Assembly (NCBI RefSeq): GCF_902506205.1
Contig: NZ_LR732816.1
Span: forward strand, 681,733 to 745,732
Length of the DNA: 64,000 bases
Direction: 5' to 3'
DNA from: Brevundimonas sp. G8
Lineage (GTDB): Bacteria > Pseudomonadota > Alphaproteobacteria > Caulobacterales > Caulobacteraceae
In this document: positions 33,581 through 43,346 of the stretch, piece by piece
How positions within the stretch are numbered: the stretch's first letter is position 1
Layout of the letters: the number at the start of each line of letters is the position of its first letter
Notes under the pieces: generated by a model
The model's input: the letters and a program-made list of their open reading frames with translations, nothing else
Told to the model about the DNA's origin: nothing
Database searches by the model: none
Position numbers and translations under genes: made by a program

Positions 33581-36500
33581 CCTGGCTGACCAAGTACAAT
33601 GAGACCCGCGACCGGCTGGAAGCCGGCAACGCCTATGATCGCGCCTCCGAGCGCGACGCCTGCGGCGTGGGCCTGGTCTGCTCCATCGACGGCACGCCGC
33701 GCCGCGATGTGGTCGAATATGCGATCCGCAGCCTGAAGGCCGTAGCCCACCGGGGCGCGGTCGATCCCGACGGCCTGTCGGGCGACGGCGCCGGCATCAT
33801 GGCCGAACTGCCCCAGGGTTTCTTCGCCGAACAGGTGGCCTCGATCGGCCAAAGCTTGCGTCCCGGCCCGATCTGCGTCGGCCAGGTCTTCCTGCCGCGC
33901 ACCGACCTGGGCGCCCAGGACCGCGCCCGCGCCATCGTCGAGACCGAGGCCCTGCGCGCCGGTTTCTGGATCTATGGCTGGCGCCAGACGCCGATCGACC
34001 TGTCGGTCGTGGGGACCAAGGCCGGCGCGACCCGGCCCGAGATCGAACAGATCATGCTGGCTCCGCCGCTGGACGACGCAGGCGAACCCTTGGACGGCGA
34101 GGCGCTGGAGCGCGAGCTGTATCTGTGCCGTCGCCGCATCGAGAAGACGGTCAAGACCGAGAATCTGGCCGCCGTCTATATCTGCACCCTGTCCGCACGC
34201 TCCATCGCCTACAAGGGCATGGTCCGCGCCGAACTGCTGGGCGACCTGTATCCCGACCTGGAGGACCCGCGTTTCGTCTCGGCCTACGCCGTCTTCCACC
34301 AGCGCTATTCGACCAACACCTTCCCCGAGTGGAAGCTGGCCCAGCCCTTCCGGATGATGGCCCACAACGGCGAGATCAACACGCTGAAGGGCAACCTCAA
34401 CTGGATGAAGTCGCACGAAATCCGCATGGCCGCCCAGGCCTTCGGCGACCGCGACCGCGAGGTGAAGCCGGTGGTCCAGCCGGGCGGGTCGGACTCGGCG
34501 GCGCTGGACAATGTCATGGAGGTGCTGGTCCACGCCGGTCGCCCCGCGCCGATGGCCAAGGCTCTGCTGATCCCCGAGGCCTGGGCCAAGGACGACGTGG
34601 TCATGCCGCCCGAGCACCGGGCCTTCTACGCCTATTGCAATGCGGTCATGGAGCCGTGGGACGGCCCGGCCGCCATCTGCGCCGCCGACGGCCGCTGGAT
34701 CGTGGCGGGCAAGGACCGCAACGGCCTGCGTCCCCTGCGCGCCGTAGAGACCGTCGATGGTTTGCTGATGGCCGGGTCCGAAGCCGGCCTGGTTCCGATC
34801 CCAGAAAGCCGGGTGAAGCGTCGCCTGCACATCGGCCCCGGCAAGCTGATCGCCGTCGATATGAAGCACGGCCGTCTGTACGACGAGCACGAAGCCATCG
34901 ACGCCCTGTCCGCCGCCCACCCCTATACCGAGTGGCTGGACAATATGGTCGATCTGGAGCCGATCATCGGCCCCGGACCCGAACCGCGCTCGGCCTCGGG
35001 CGAAGCTTTGACCCGCCGTCAGATCGCCGCCGGCTACAGCCGCGAGGACCTGGACCTGCTGCTGGACGCCCTGGTGCGCGACGGCAAGGAGGCGGTCGGC
35101 TCGATGGGCGACGACGCCCCGCCGGCGGTGCTGTCGGCCCTGCCGCGCCCGCTGAGCCACTATTTCCGCCAGAACTTCAGCCAGGTCACCAACCCGCCCA
35201 TCGACCCGTTGCGCGAAGCAGGCGCCATGAGCCTGAAGACCCGGTTCAAGAACCTGGGCAACATCCTGGCCGAGGAAGAGGCCCAGACCGACGTCTTCGT
35301 TCTGGACAGCCCGGTCCTGACCAACGGCATGTACGAGCGGATGGTCGAGACGGTCGGGGCCGGTTCGACCGTGGTCATCGACTGCAGCTATGACGTTCCG
35401 TCGGACGAGGCCCGTTCCGGCGCCGGCCTGCGCGCGGCCCTGGACCGCATCATGGACGAGGCCGAGGCCGCCGCCCGCGACGGCGCCGCCCTGATCGTGC
35501 TGACGGATCAGGCAGGGGCCGTGGATCGTTTGGCCGCCCCGATGATCCTGGCCACTGCCGGGGTTCATGGCCGCCTGACCAAGGCGGGCCTGCGCACCTA
35601 TTGCTCCATCGTCGTGCGCACGGCCGAGACGCTGGACCCTCACGGGTTCGCCGTCCTGGTCGGTGTGGGCGCCACCACCGTCAACGCCTGGCTGGCCCAG
35701 GACCTCTTCCAGGAGCGTCTGGACCGGGGCCTGTATCCCGGCCTGACGCTGCGAGACGCCTGTCTGAACTACAAGGCGGGCATCGAGGCGGGCCTGCTGA
35801 AGACCCTGGCCCGCAAGGGGATCAGCGTCATCTCCGCCTATCGCGGCGGCTGCGAGTTCGAGGTGCTGGGCCTGTCGCGTGCCCTGACGGCCGAGTTCTT
35901 CCCCGGCGCGCCCTCGCGCATTTCCGGCATCGGTTTAGCCGGTCTGGAGCAGGCGGCGATGAAGCGGCACAAGGTGGCCTGGGGCGAGGCCCTGCCCTCG
36001 CCCGCCATCGGCGGCTTCTTCAAGATCCGTTCGGGCGGCGAGGCCCACGCCCACGAGGCCAAGACGATCCACCTGCTGCAGGACGCCTGCAACCGGGGCG
36101 ACTATCGCCGCTTCAAGCAGTTCTCCGAGGTCGTCCGCGCCCAGGCCGACCTCAGCCTGCGCGACCTGCTGGACTTCCGCAAAGGCGTCGCCATTCCGGT
36201 GGAGCAGGTCGAGAGCGTGTCGGACATCCGCCGCCGCTTCCTGACCCAGGCCATGTCGCTGGGGGCGCTTGGCCCCGAAGCGCACGAGACCCTGAACATC
36301 GCCATGAACCGCATCGGGGCCCGTTCGGTCTCGGGCGAGGGCGGCGAGGATCCCGAACGCTATCACCCGCGTCCGAACGGCGATGACGCCAACTCGGCGG
36401 TCAAGCAAGTCGCCTCGGGCCGGTTCGGCGTCACCGCCGAATATCTGAACCAGTGCCGCGAGATCGAGATCAAGGTGGCCCAGGGCGCCAAGCCCGGCGA

Positions 36501-38088
36501 GGGCGGCCAGTTGCCAGGCTTCAAGGTCACCGAGTTCATCGCCCGGATGCGCCACGCCGTGCCCGGCACGACCCTGATCTCGCCGCCGCCGCACCACGAC
36601 ATCTATTCGATCGAGGACCTGGCCCAGCTGATCTATGATCTGAAGGCCATCAACCCCGATGCGCGGGTGACGGTGAAACTGGTGTCGGCCTCGGGCATCG
36701 GCGCAATCGCCTCGGGCGTGGCCAAGGCCAATGCCGACGCCATCCTGATCGCCGGCCACAACGGCGGCACCGGCGCCTCGCCCCAGACCTCGATCAAACA
36801 CGCCGGCCTGCCGTGGGAGATCGGTTTAGCCGAGGCCCACCAGGTGCTGACGCTGAACAATCTGCGCGGCTCGGTCACCCTGCGCACCGACGGCGGGGTC
36901 CGCACCGGCCGCGACGTGGTCATCGCCGCCATGCTGGGGGCCGAGGAATACGGCGTCGGCACCGCCGCCCTGATCGCCATGGGCTGTCTGATGGTGCGCC
37001 AGTGCCACTCGAACACCTGCCCCGTCGGCGTCTGCTCCCAGGACGACCGGCTGCGCGAAAAGTTCACCGGCACCCCCGACAAGGTCGTCAACCTGTTCAC
37101 TTTCATCGCCGAGGAGACGCGCGAAATCCTGGCCTCCATCGGCGCCCGCACCATGGACGAGATCATCGGCCGCACCGACCTGCTGCGTCAGGTCCGTCGC
37201 GGCGGCTCGCACCTGGACGACCTCGACCTGAACCCCCTGCTGGTTCAGGTGGACGAGGGCGCGGCCGGCAAATGGGCCGACAAGACGACCCGCAAGCCCA
37301 TCGCCGACAGCCTGGACGCCCGCGTGCTGCAGGACGCCGTCCGCTTCCTGGATCGCGGCCAGACGCTGGAACTGTCCTATCCGCTGAACAACACCCAGCG
37401 CACGGTCGGGGCCGCCGTCTCGTCCGCCATCGTGCGGCGCTTCGGCCCTCAGGGTCCGGCCGGTCGTCTGAAGCTGCGTCTGGAAGGCATCGCCGGCCAG
37501 AGCTTCGGCGCCTTCGCCGCCAAGGGTCTGGAACTGCACCTGACGGGCGAGGCCAACGACTATGTCGGCAAGGGCCTGTCGGGCGCCGAGATCTCGGTTC
37601 GCACGCCCGAATGGCGCGAGGATCAGCTGATCTGCGGCAACACCACCCTGTATGGCGCGACCTCCGGCAGGCTGTTCGTGGCCGGCGCGGCGGGCGAGCG
37701 GTTCGCGGTGCGCAACTCGGGCGCCGAGGCCGTGGTCGAGGGCCTGGGCGCGCACGGCTGCGAATATATGACCGGCGGTCGGGTGGTCGTGCTGGGCTCG
37801 GTCGGCTGGAACCTGGCGGCGGGCATGAGCGGCGGCGAGCTGTTCGTGCTGGACCAGCCGGGCTTTGCAGAACGGGCTCTGAACGGCGACCTGGCGGGCG
37901 TGTCCGACATCGACGCGGCCGCGGCCGAACGGCTGCGCGGCCTGGTCGAGGCGCATCTGGCGGCGACCGCATCCCCGCTGGCCCGACGCCTGCTGGGCGA
38001 CTGGGACAACAGCCTGAACCGCTTCGTCCGCATCGTGCCCCTGACTGACATCGTCGCCCGCACGGAACGCCTGAAAACATCCGCCTGA
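33577..38088 (+). CDS. gltB: Glutamate synthase large subunit
   Basis: Ferredoxin-like/FMN subunit that transfers the glutamine amide to 2-oxoglutarate. It is 1503 residues long with a 28-residue propeptide before the N-terminal nucleophile Cys29 (DACGVGLVCSIDG). Class II glutaminase (29-430), central domain, FMN-binding synthase domain (GHNGGTGASPQTSIKHAG) and the 3Fe-4S Cys cluster CLMVRQCHSNTCPVGVC near 1137-1153 are present, followed by the C-terminal beta-helix GXGXG repeats. With gltD and amt it forms an ammonium uptake and assimilation block. Confidence 0.97.
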   Translation: MTWLTKYNETRDRLEAGNAYDRASERDACGVGLVCSIDGTPRRDVVEYAIRSLKAVAHRGAVDPDGLSGDGAGIMAELPQGFFAEQVASIGQSLRPGPICVGQVFLPRTDLGAQDRARAIVETEALRAGFWIYGWRQTPIDLSVVGTKAGATRPEIEQIMLAPPLDDAGEPLDGEALERELYLCRRRIEKTVKTENLAAVYICTLSARSIAYKGMVRAELLGDLYPDLEDPRFVSAYAVFHQRYSTNTFPEWKLAQPFRMMAHNGEINTLKGNLNWMKSHEIRMAAQAFGDRDREVKPVVQPGGSDSAALDNVMEVLVHAGRPAPMAKALLIPEAWAKDDVVMPPEHRAFYAYCNAVMEPWDGPAAICAADGRWIVAGKDRNGLRPLRAVETVDGLLMAGSEAGLVPIPESRVKRRLHIGPGKLIAVDMKHGRLYDEHEAIDALSAAHPYTEWLDNMVDLEPIIGPGPEPRSASGEALTRRQIAAGYSREDLDLLLDALVRDGKEAVGSMGDDAPPAVLSALPRPLSHYFRQNFSQVTNPPIDPLREAGAMSLKTRFKNLGNILAEEEAQTDVFVLDSPVLTNGMYERMVETVGAGSTVVIDCSYDVPSDEARSGAGLRAALDRIMDEAEAAARDGAALIVLTDQAGAVDRLAAPMILATAGVHGRLTKAGLRTYCSIVVRTAETLDPHGFAVLVGVGATTVNAWLAQDLFQERLDRGLYPGLTLRDACLNYKAGIEAGLLKTLARKGISVISAYRGGCEFEVLGLSRALTAEFFPGAPSRISGIGLAGLEQAAMKRHKVAWGEALPSPAIGGFFKIRSGGEAHAHEAKTIHLLQDACNRGDYRRFKQFSEVVRAQADLSLRDLLDFRKGVAIPVEQVESVSDIRRRFLTQAMSLGALGPEAHETLNIAMNRIGARSVSGEGGEDPERYHPRPNGDDANSAVKQVASGRFGVTAEYLNQCREIEIKVAQGAKPGEGGQLPGFKVTEFIARMRHAVPGTTLISPPPHHDIYSIEDLAQLIYDLKAINPDARVTVKLVSASGIGAIASGVAKANADAILIAGHNGGTGASPQTSIKHAGLPWEIGLAEAHQVLTLNNLRGSVTLRTDGGVRTGRDVVIAAMLGAEEYGVGTAALIAMGCLMVRQCHSNTCPVGVCSQDDRLREKFTGTPDKVVNLFTFIAEETREILASIGARTMDEIIGRTDLLRQVRRGGSHLDDLDLNPLLVQVDEGAAGKWADKTTRKPIADSLDARVLQDAVRFLDRGQTLELSYPLNNTQRTVGAAVSSAIVRRFGPQGPAGRLKLRLEGIAGQSFGAFAAKGLELHLTGEANDYVGKGLSGAEISVRTPEWREDQLICGNTTLYGATSGRLFVAGAAGERFAVRNSGAEAVVEGLGAHGCEYMTGGRVVVLGSVGWNLAAGMSGGELFVLDQPGFAERALNGDLAGVSDIDAAAAERLRGLVEAHLAATASPLARRLLGDWDNSLNRFVRIVPLTDIVARTERLKTSA

Positions 38089-38116
38089 TCGCCACCGTCC
38101 ACTCTAGAAAGACGCC

Positions 38117-39430
38117 ATGACCCGACACGCCGCCCTCGCCGCCACACTTGTCGCGGGGGCGGCGTCGCTGGCGTCTCCCGTTCTCGCCGCGCCCGCCCTG
38201 CTGGCGCACCAGGCGCCGCTGGTCATCGACAATGCGGCGACGGCCTGGATCCTGACCTCGACGGCGCTGGTGCTGCTGATGACCCTGCCGGGGCTGGCGC
38301 TGTTCTACGGCGGCATGGTGCGCAAGAAGAACATCATCAGCGTCATCGCCCAGTCGGCGGCCGCCTTCGCCATCGTCTCGGTGCTGTGGTTCCTGGTCGG
38401 CTACAGCCTGGCGTTCGGCAAGGGACCGGACGCGATCAACGGCTTCATCGGCGGGGTCCAGGCGGCCTTCCTGAACGGGGTGACGTCCCAGACGGCCCAC
38501 AGCCTGCTGCCGGGCCTGCCCGAACTGCTGTTCGTCAGCTTCCAGATGACCTTCGCCATCATCACCCCGGCCCTGATCGCCGGCGCCTTCGCCGAGCGGA
38601 TGAAGTTCTCGGCCAGCCTGCTGTTCTTCGCCCTATGGCACCTGATCGTCTATGCGCCGATCTGTCACCAGGTCTGGGGCGGCGGATATCTGGGCGGGCT
38701 GGGCGTGCTCGACTTCGCGGGCGGGGCGGTGGTCCACGTCAATGCGGGCGTCGCCGGCCTGGTCTGCGCCCTGGTGCTGGGGCCGCGTCACGGCTTCGGG
38801 CGCGACAACATGGCCCCCGCCAACCTTGTCTACAGCGCCATCGGCACCGGCCTGCTGCTGGTCGGGTGGCTGGGCTTCAACGCCGGGTCGGCTGGGGCTG
38901 CCGACGCCCTGGCCGCCACGGCCGCCTTCAACACCATCCTGGCCGCCGGGGCCGCGGCCCTCGGCTGGATGACCATCGAATGGTTCGACCGCAAGCGCCC
39001 TACCCTGCTGGGCCTGTTGTCCGGCATCGTCGGTGGTCTGGTCGCCATTACACCCGCCGCCGGCTTCGTCGATCCCAAGGGCGCCTTCTTCATCGGCCTG
39101 ATCGCCGGCCCGGCCTGCTATGCGGGCGCGGTCTGGCTGAAGCATGCGCTGAAATACGACGACAGCCTGGACGCCTTCGGCGTGCATGGCGTCGGCGGCA
39201 TCGTCGGCGCCCTGCTGACCGGCGTCTTCGCCACCACGACCGTCAACGCCCTGTCCGATGGCGCCACGGTGTGGAAACAGGCCATCGGCCTGGGCGGCGT
39301 CATCGTTTGGAGCGCGGCCGGCACCTTCGTCGTCCTGATGATCTGCAAGTTCACCACGGGCCTGCGCGTGACCAAGGACGAAGAGGTCGAGGGGCTGGAC
39401 TATACCCAGCACGGCGAGGCCATCCACTAA
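38117..39430 (+). CDS. amt: Ammonium transporter AmtB family
   Basis: A 437-residue ammonium channel with a cleavable signal peptide (ending near VLAAPA) and about eleven helices. Family landmarks: ALFYGGMVRKKN, the external Phe-gate/ligand segment FQMTFAIITPALI, FAERMKFSA, HxNAGxAGL (VVHVNAGVAGLVCALVLGPR) with the first pore His, and DAFGVHGVGGIVGALLTG with the second His. It starts 28 bases after gltB, so probably cotranscribed with gltDB. The P-II gene glnK, often next to amt, is absent here. Confidence 0.95.
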   Translation: MTRHAALAATLVAGAASLASPVLAAPALLAHQAPLVIDNAATAWILTSTALVLLMTLPGLALFYGGMVRKKNIISVIAQSAAAFAIVSVLWFLVGYSLAFGKGPDAINGFIGGVQAAFLNGVTSQTAHSLLPGLPELLFVSFQMTFAIITPALIAGAFAERMKFSASLLFFALWHLIVYAPICHQVWGGGYLGGLGVLDFAGGAVVHVNAGVAGLVCALVLGPRHGFGRDNMAPANLVYSAIGTGLLLVGWLGFNAGSAGAADALAATAAFNTILAAGAAALGWMTIEWFDRKRPTLLGLLSGIVGGLVAITPAAGFVDPKGAFFIGLIAGPACYAGAVWLKHALKYDDSLDAFGVHGVGGIVGALLTGVFATTTVNALSDGATVWKQAIGLGGVIVWSAAGTFVVLMICKFTTGLRVTKDEEVEGLDYTQHGEAIH

Positions 39431-39459
39431 CCGGCCCACAGGGCGCCGGACGCGGGCGG

Positions 39460-39485
39460 TTGATCCCGCCCCCGTCCGCCCCCAT
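39460..39485 (+). promoter_or_regulatory. Candidate heat-shock (sigma-32) promoter for hsp20
   Basis: TTGATC (39460-39465) and CCCCAT (39480-39485, followed by CT) are 14 bases apart. This fits the sigma-32 pattern CTTGAA-N13-15-CCCCAT(N)T with a mismatched -35, and lies 72 bases before a small heat-shock gene. Confidence 0.45.
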
Positions 39486-39557
39486 CTTCATCTGTGACGG
39501 AAGGTCTTGCCGATTGCGGGAGACCGGCCGCTCGGTCGCTTTACGCAAGGACCTCAG

Positions 39558-39980
39558 ATGACGACGACGCGCACCATCCTGTTCGACAGCCCCTTCCTGC
39601 TGGGCTTCGACCACACCCGCGCCCTGATCGACCGCGCCGCCAAGGCCGCAGCCGAAAGCTATCCGCCCTACAATGTCGAACAGATCGGCGAGGCGGGCGT
39701 GCGCATCAGCCTGGCCGTCGCCGGGTTTGCGCCCGACGAACTGGCCATCACCCTGGACGGCCGCCAACTGACCATCGCCGGCAAGCGCGAAGACGCGGGC
39801 AAGGGAGAACAGGCCTTCCTGCACCGAGGCATCGCCGCACGCGGCTTCGTGCGCAACTTCGTCCTGGCCGACGGCTTGGAGGTCGAGGGCGCCCGGCTGG
39901 AGCACGGCCTGCTGCACGTCGACCTTGTCCGGCCCGAGGCCGAGCGCCAGGTGCGGCGCATTCCGATCACGGCCCGCTGA
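39558..39980 (+). CDS. Small heat-shock protein, Hsp20/IbpA family
   Basis: A 140-residue alpha-crystallin-domain chaperone holding unfolded proteins during heat stress. The YPPYNVEQIGEAGVRISLAVAGFAPDELAI segment and LTIAGKRED are the IbpA-type core, with RGIAARGFVRNFVLADGLEVEGARLEHGLLHVDLVRP following. The C-terminal I-x-I motif occurs as IPI. The start at MTTTRTILFD (39558) is taken in preference to an upstream in-frame codon. The next gene, DUF1150, lies 64 bases downstream; this pair recurs in alphaproteobacteria. Confidence 0.94.
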   Translation: MTTTRTILFDSPFLLGFDHTRALIDRAAKAAAESYPPYNVEQIGEAGVRISLAVAGFAPDELAITLDGRQLTIAGKREDAGKGEQAFLHRGIAARGFVRNFVLADGLEVEGARLEHGLLHVDLVRPEAERQVRRIPITAR

Positions 39981-40044
39981 AAAGCGCGGCTGTCAGAACC
40001 GCCCGTCGATATGGGCGTTGTAAAACTCAAAGGAGGCGGTCCTA

Positions 40045-40296
40045 ATGACGCCGATGACGATGACCAAGGAAGATTTTGCAGGACTGGGCGCCCCTGACCT
40101 CGTCTATGTGCGGGAGATCAAGGCCTCCGACCTGCTTGAGGAAGCGGTCGAGATCAAGGACGTGGACCTGAACCCCGGCCAGTCCCTCTATGCCGTCCAC
40201 AGCGCCGACGGTGAACGTCTGGCGGTCATGATCGACCGCGACACCGCCTTCGCCGCCGCCGTGGCGCACGAGCTGGAGCCGGTTTCGGTTCACTGA
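40045..40296 (+). CDS. DUF1150 family protein
   Basis: An 83-residue acidic protein (MTKEDFAGLGAPDLVYVREI...LYAVHSADGERLAVMIDRDTAFAAA) matching DUF1150, a small family almost restricted to alphaproteobacteria and usually following hsp20. A very strong AAAGGAGG precedes the ATG at 40045; an internal ATG at 40060 is a less likely start. Function is unknown, perhaps linked to the heat response. Confidence 0.92.
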   Translation: MTPMTMTKEDFAGLGAPDLVYVREIKASDLLEEAVEIKDVDLNPGQSLYAVHSADGERLAVMIDRDTAFAAAVAHELEPVSVH

Positions 40297-40332
40297 TTGC
40301 AATGACGGGCGGCGCGGAACACGCCGCCTGTT

Positions 40333-40797
40333 TCAGGCTGCCGTGGCGGCCGTATCCTTGACGAACAGCGCCCGGATCGCATCGGTCGTGCGCGCCTGCC
40401 GCAGTTGTTCGCGCAGTTCGGGCGAACGCATGGCGCGCGACACCGCCGCCAGCGCCCGCAGATGCTCCGCACCCGCCTTGGACGGGGCGTACAGCCCAAA
40501 GATCAGATCCACCGGACGATCGTCCACGGCGTCATAGGCCACAGGCGTATCCAGCCGCACGAAGACGGCCGTCACCTGGCTCACTTCGTCCAGACGGGCA
40601 TGCGGCACGGCCACGCCAGATCCCAGCCCGGTCGATCCCAGCGCCTCGCGCTCCATCAGGGCGTCGAAAATCCGTGATTCGTCGATGCCCAGGGCGTGAG
40701 ACGTCGCCTCGGCCAACGCATGCAACGCCTGTCGCTTGGACGACGCGCCACCGCGCAGCACCACGCCCTTGGGCGCGAGCAGATCACCGATGTCCAT
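40333..40797 (-). CDS. ptsN: PTS IIA-like nitrogen regulatory protein PtsN
   Basis: A 154-residue EIIA-Ntr domain, the terminal phosphate acceptor of the nitrogen PTS, which regulates rather than transports. The phosphorylated His66 lies in GSGVAVPHARLDEV. The start MDIGDLLAP (40797) is the conserved N-terminus. It is the last gene of the leftward lptC-lptA-lptB-rpoN-hpf-ptsN series, where ptsN with rpoN and hpf is a classic cluster. Confidence 0.95.
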   Translation of the reverse strand: MDIGDLLAPKGVVLRGGASSKRQALHALAEATSHALGIDESRIFDALMEREALGSTGLGSGVAVPHARLDEVSQVTAVFVRLDTPVAYDAVDDRPVDLIFGLYAPSKAGAEHLRALAAVSRAMRSPELREQLRQARTTDAIRALFVKDTAATAA

Positions 40798-40877
40798 CAG
40801 ACAACCTCGATACACGCAGACGACAACGGCGCGGGCGCCCGTTTAGAGGCTCCCGCGCCGAAGTCAAACTTGGCTGT

Positions 40878-41552
40878 TCAGTTCACTGAGCCGTTGGTCT
40901 TGCCATTGCCTTGGGCCTTGCCGTTGGTCGCGCTGGCGATTTCGGGATCGATCCAGCCCACATTGCCGTCCGGGCGACGATAGACGACCGCCAGGCCGCC
41001 ATGCGCCGCGTTACGGAACAGCACGACGGGATAGCCCGTCATATCCAGCTCCAACACCGCGCGTCCGACCGTGATGGTGCGGATTTCGTGCTCGGTCTCG
41101 GCGATGACCATGCCCACCGGCGGCGGGCCGTCGTTCTCGCCAGTGTCGCCGAAGACATCGTCCTCCACGCTGTCGGGATCACGCAGCACGATGCTGCGTG
41201 CGACTTCGCGGGCGGCGTTCTCGGTCTTCTCGGGCGACAGACCCTTGGGTCCGATGTGGTGATCCTTGAGCCGGCGCTTGTAGCGACGGACCCTCTTTTC
41301 GAGCCGATCCAGCGCCTCGGTGAAGGCGGAATGAGCGTCGCCGCCCATGCCGGTCGTCACCAGAGTCTGGCCCGACGCGAGGCGGACCCAACAGTCCACC
41401 TTGAAGTTGTGGCCGTCCTTGGACACCACGACTTCGGCGTCTTCACCGCCTCGGGCGAAGTATTTTCCGACCCCGTCTTCGAGTTCCTGGGAGATGCGCG
41501 AGCCTAACGCTCCGCCAACATCCACTTGCTTGCCGCTCACTTGGACTTGCAT
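40878..41552 (-). CDS. hpf: Ribosome hibernation promoting factor, long form
   Basis: A 224-residue long-form HPF. The N-terminal domain (MQVQVSGKQVDVGGALGSRI to about 110) is the S30AE fold that blocks the ribosome decoding site; the C-terminal domain (about 155-215: RTITVGRAVLELDMTGYPVVLFRNAAHGGLAVVYRRPDGNVGWIDP) mediates 100S dimer formation. The two are joined by an acidic linker. The upstream in-frame ATG at 41597 is rejected because homology begins at MQVQV. Lies 64 bases downstream of rpoN. Confidence 0.95.
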   Translation of the reverse strand: MQVQVSGKQVDVGGALGSRISQELEDGVGKYFARGGEDAEVVVSKDGHNFKVDCWVRLASGQTLVTTGMGGDAHSAFTEALDRLEKRVRRYKRRLKDHHIGPKGLSPEKTENAAREVARSIVLRDPDSVEDDVFGDTGENDGPPPVGMVIAETEHEIRTITVGRAVLELDMTGYPVVLFRNAAHGGLAVVYRRPDGNVGWIDPEIASATNGKAQGNGKTNGSVN

Positions 41553-41616
41553 GCAGACAGAACGCTCCCGACCGGATTTGGTGTCAATCGGGATCACCGT
41601 TTTGTGGTCACGCTTG

Positions 41617-43116
41617 TCAGGCGGTCTTCATCATCCTGCGGCGCTCGACAGACGAGGGAATCCTCAAGGCTTCCCGGTACTTGGCCACGGTCCGGCGAGC
41701 GATGTCGATGCCCGTTTCCTTCAGGATTTCCACAATCTTGTCGTCGGACAAAACGTCGCCCTCCAGACCCTCGCCGTCGATCATCGACTTGATCCGGTGA
41801 CGGACGGCCTCGGCCGAATGGGTCGATGCGCCGTCCACCGACTGGATGGCGGCGGTGAAGAAGAATTTCAGCTCGAACACGCCGCGCGGGGTGGCGATAT
41901 ATTTGTTCGAGGTGACGCGGCTGACCGTCGATTCGTGCATGCCGATGGCGTCGGCGACGGTCTTCAGATTGAGCGGCCGCAGGAACTCGACGCCGAAGGC
42001 CAGGAAGGCGTCCTGCTGGCGCACGATTTCGGACGACACCTTCAGTATGGTCTTGGCTCGCTGGTCCAGCGACTTGACCAGCCAGTTGGCCTGGGCGGCG
42101 CAGTCGGCGACGAAGGTCTTTTCCGTATCGGACCGCGCGCCCGCCTGCACCAGCCCGTGATAGCGCTTGTCCACCAGCAGCCGCGGCAGGGTGTCGGCGT
42201 TCAGCTCGACCCGCCAGCCGCCGGCCGGGTCGGGCCGCACATGGACATCCGGCACCACCGTCTGGGCCGGTTCGCCGCCAAAGCCCGCGCCAGGGCGCGG
42301 CGTCAGCGCCTTCAGCTCGGCGATCATGTCGGTCAGGTCCTCGCCGTCGACGTCGCAGACCTTCTTCAGCCCCGCCAGGTCGCGCCTGGCCAACAGGTCC
42401 AGATTGTCCAGCAAGGCCGCCATCGCCGGATCGAACCGATTGCGCTCGATCAGCTGCAGCTTCAGGCATTCCGGCACGGACCGCGCCATGATCCCGGTCG
42501 GCTCGAATCCATGACAGACGGCCAGAACCGCCTCGATCCGCTCCAGCGGCACGCCCAGCCGGTCGGCGAACTCGGCCAGCTCGCCGCGCAAATAACCGCC
42601 CTCGTCCGTCGCATCGATCAGGGTCAGGGCGATTCCGTGATCGGAAGGCGAAAACCCGGCCGAGGAGGCCTGGGCCTGAAGATGTTCCCACAATGTCAGT
42701 TCGTGCGTGTCGGGCCGTTCGCCGTCGCCCTCGAACATCTGGCCGCCCTTGCCGGCGCTGGACCAGTCCGACAGACCCGGCTGGGCCTCGTCGATCATCC
42801 GGTCGCTGGTGCGCTCGCCCGGCGCGGCGTCGCCATAGACGTCGTCCGAGCCGGCATCCATGCCGGACACGGACTCATGCCCGACCCCGTCGCCGAACGA
42901 CATCTCGCCGTCCGCCGTCGCCTCGATGCGCTCGACCGGCTCGGGCGTGTCGCCCTCCTGCTCCTCGCGTTGCAGCAGCGGATTGCGTTCCAGCTCGGCC
43001 TCGACGAAATCGTCCAGCTCAAGATTCGACAGTTGCAGCAGCTTGATCGCCTGCTGCAGCTGGGGCGTGATGACCAGCCCCTGCCCCTGCCTGACCTCTA
43101 ACCTTTGCCCGATCAC
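41617..43116 (-). CDS. rpoN: RNA polymerase sigma-54 factor
   Basis: A 499-residue sigma-54. Region I (RLEVRQGQGLVITPQLQQAIKLLQLSNLELDDFVEAELERNPLL) binds enhancer-activator proteins; an acidic region II follows (about 52-125). The core-binding and DNA-binding domains end with the helix-turn-helix and the RpoN box ARRTVAKYRE near 475-484, which reads the -24 element. In Caulobacter relatives it drives late flagellar genes, several of which lie 6-8 kb away. Downstream of lptB across a repeat. Confidence 0.97.
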   Translation of the reverse strand: MIGQRLEVRQGQGLVITPQLQQAIKLLQLSNLELDDFVEAELERNPLLQREEQEGDTPEPVERIEATADGEMSFGDGVGHESVSGMDAGSDDVYGDAAPGERTSDRMIDEAQPGLSDWSSAGKGGQMFEGDGERPDTHELTLWEHLQAQASSAGFSPSDHGIALTLIDATDEGGYLRGELAEFADRLGVPLERIEAVLAVCHGFEPTGIMARSVPECLKLQLIERNRFDPAMAALLDNLDLLARRDLAGLKKVCDVDGEDLTDMIAELKALTPRPGAGFGGEPAQTVVPDVHVRPDPAGGWRVELNADTLPRLLVDKRYHGLVQAGARSDTEKTFVADCAAQANWLVKSLDQRAKTILKVSSEIVRQQDAFLAFGVEFLRPLNLKTVADAIGMHESTVSRVTSNKYIATPRGVFELKFFFTAAIQSVDGASTHSAEAVRHRIKSMIDGEGLEGDVLSDDKIVEILKETGIDIARRTVAKYREALRIPSSVERRRMMKTA

Positions 43117-43205
43117 GTTCGAAATCTTCCCGCCCGGCCGCCGAGTGGCCCGGAACTTGCTGGGGCAGAATGTCGCCTAACCGGTTAACGTGAGACGAAC
43201 GTCAC

Positions 43206-43340
43206 ATCGTCTCCTCCTTGTCGCGCAGCGATGGGGAGGTGGCGCGGCGCTCTTCGCGCCATGACGGAGGGGTTCTTCACCGCATCGCAAGCGCCTGTAG
43301 GGCTTCCAGAGCCCCTCCACCGCTTCGCAGGGAGGAGACG
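43206..43340. repeat. Family B-like repeat between lptB and rpoN
   Basis: TCTCCTCCTTGTCGCGCAGCG...GGGAGG at the left and CCTCCACCGCTTCGCAGGGAGGAGA at the right form an imperfect inverted repeat with inner GGCGCGGCGCTCTTCGCGCC hairpin. It interrupts the otherwise tight lptB-rpoN junction, so rpoN may have its own promoter; GGTTAACG at 43182-43189 is a lone TTAA half-site near it. Confidence 0.5.
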
Positions 43341-43346
43341 TCGCGA

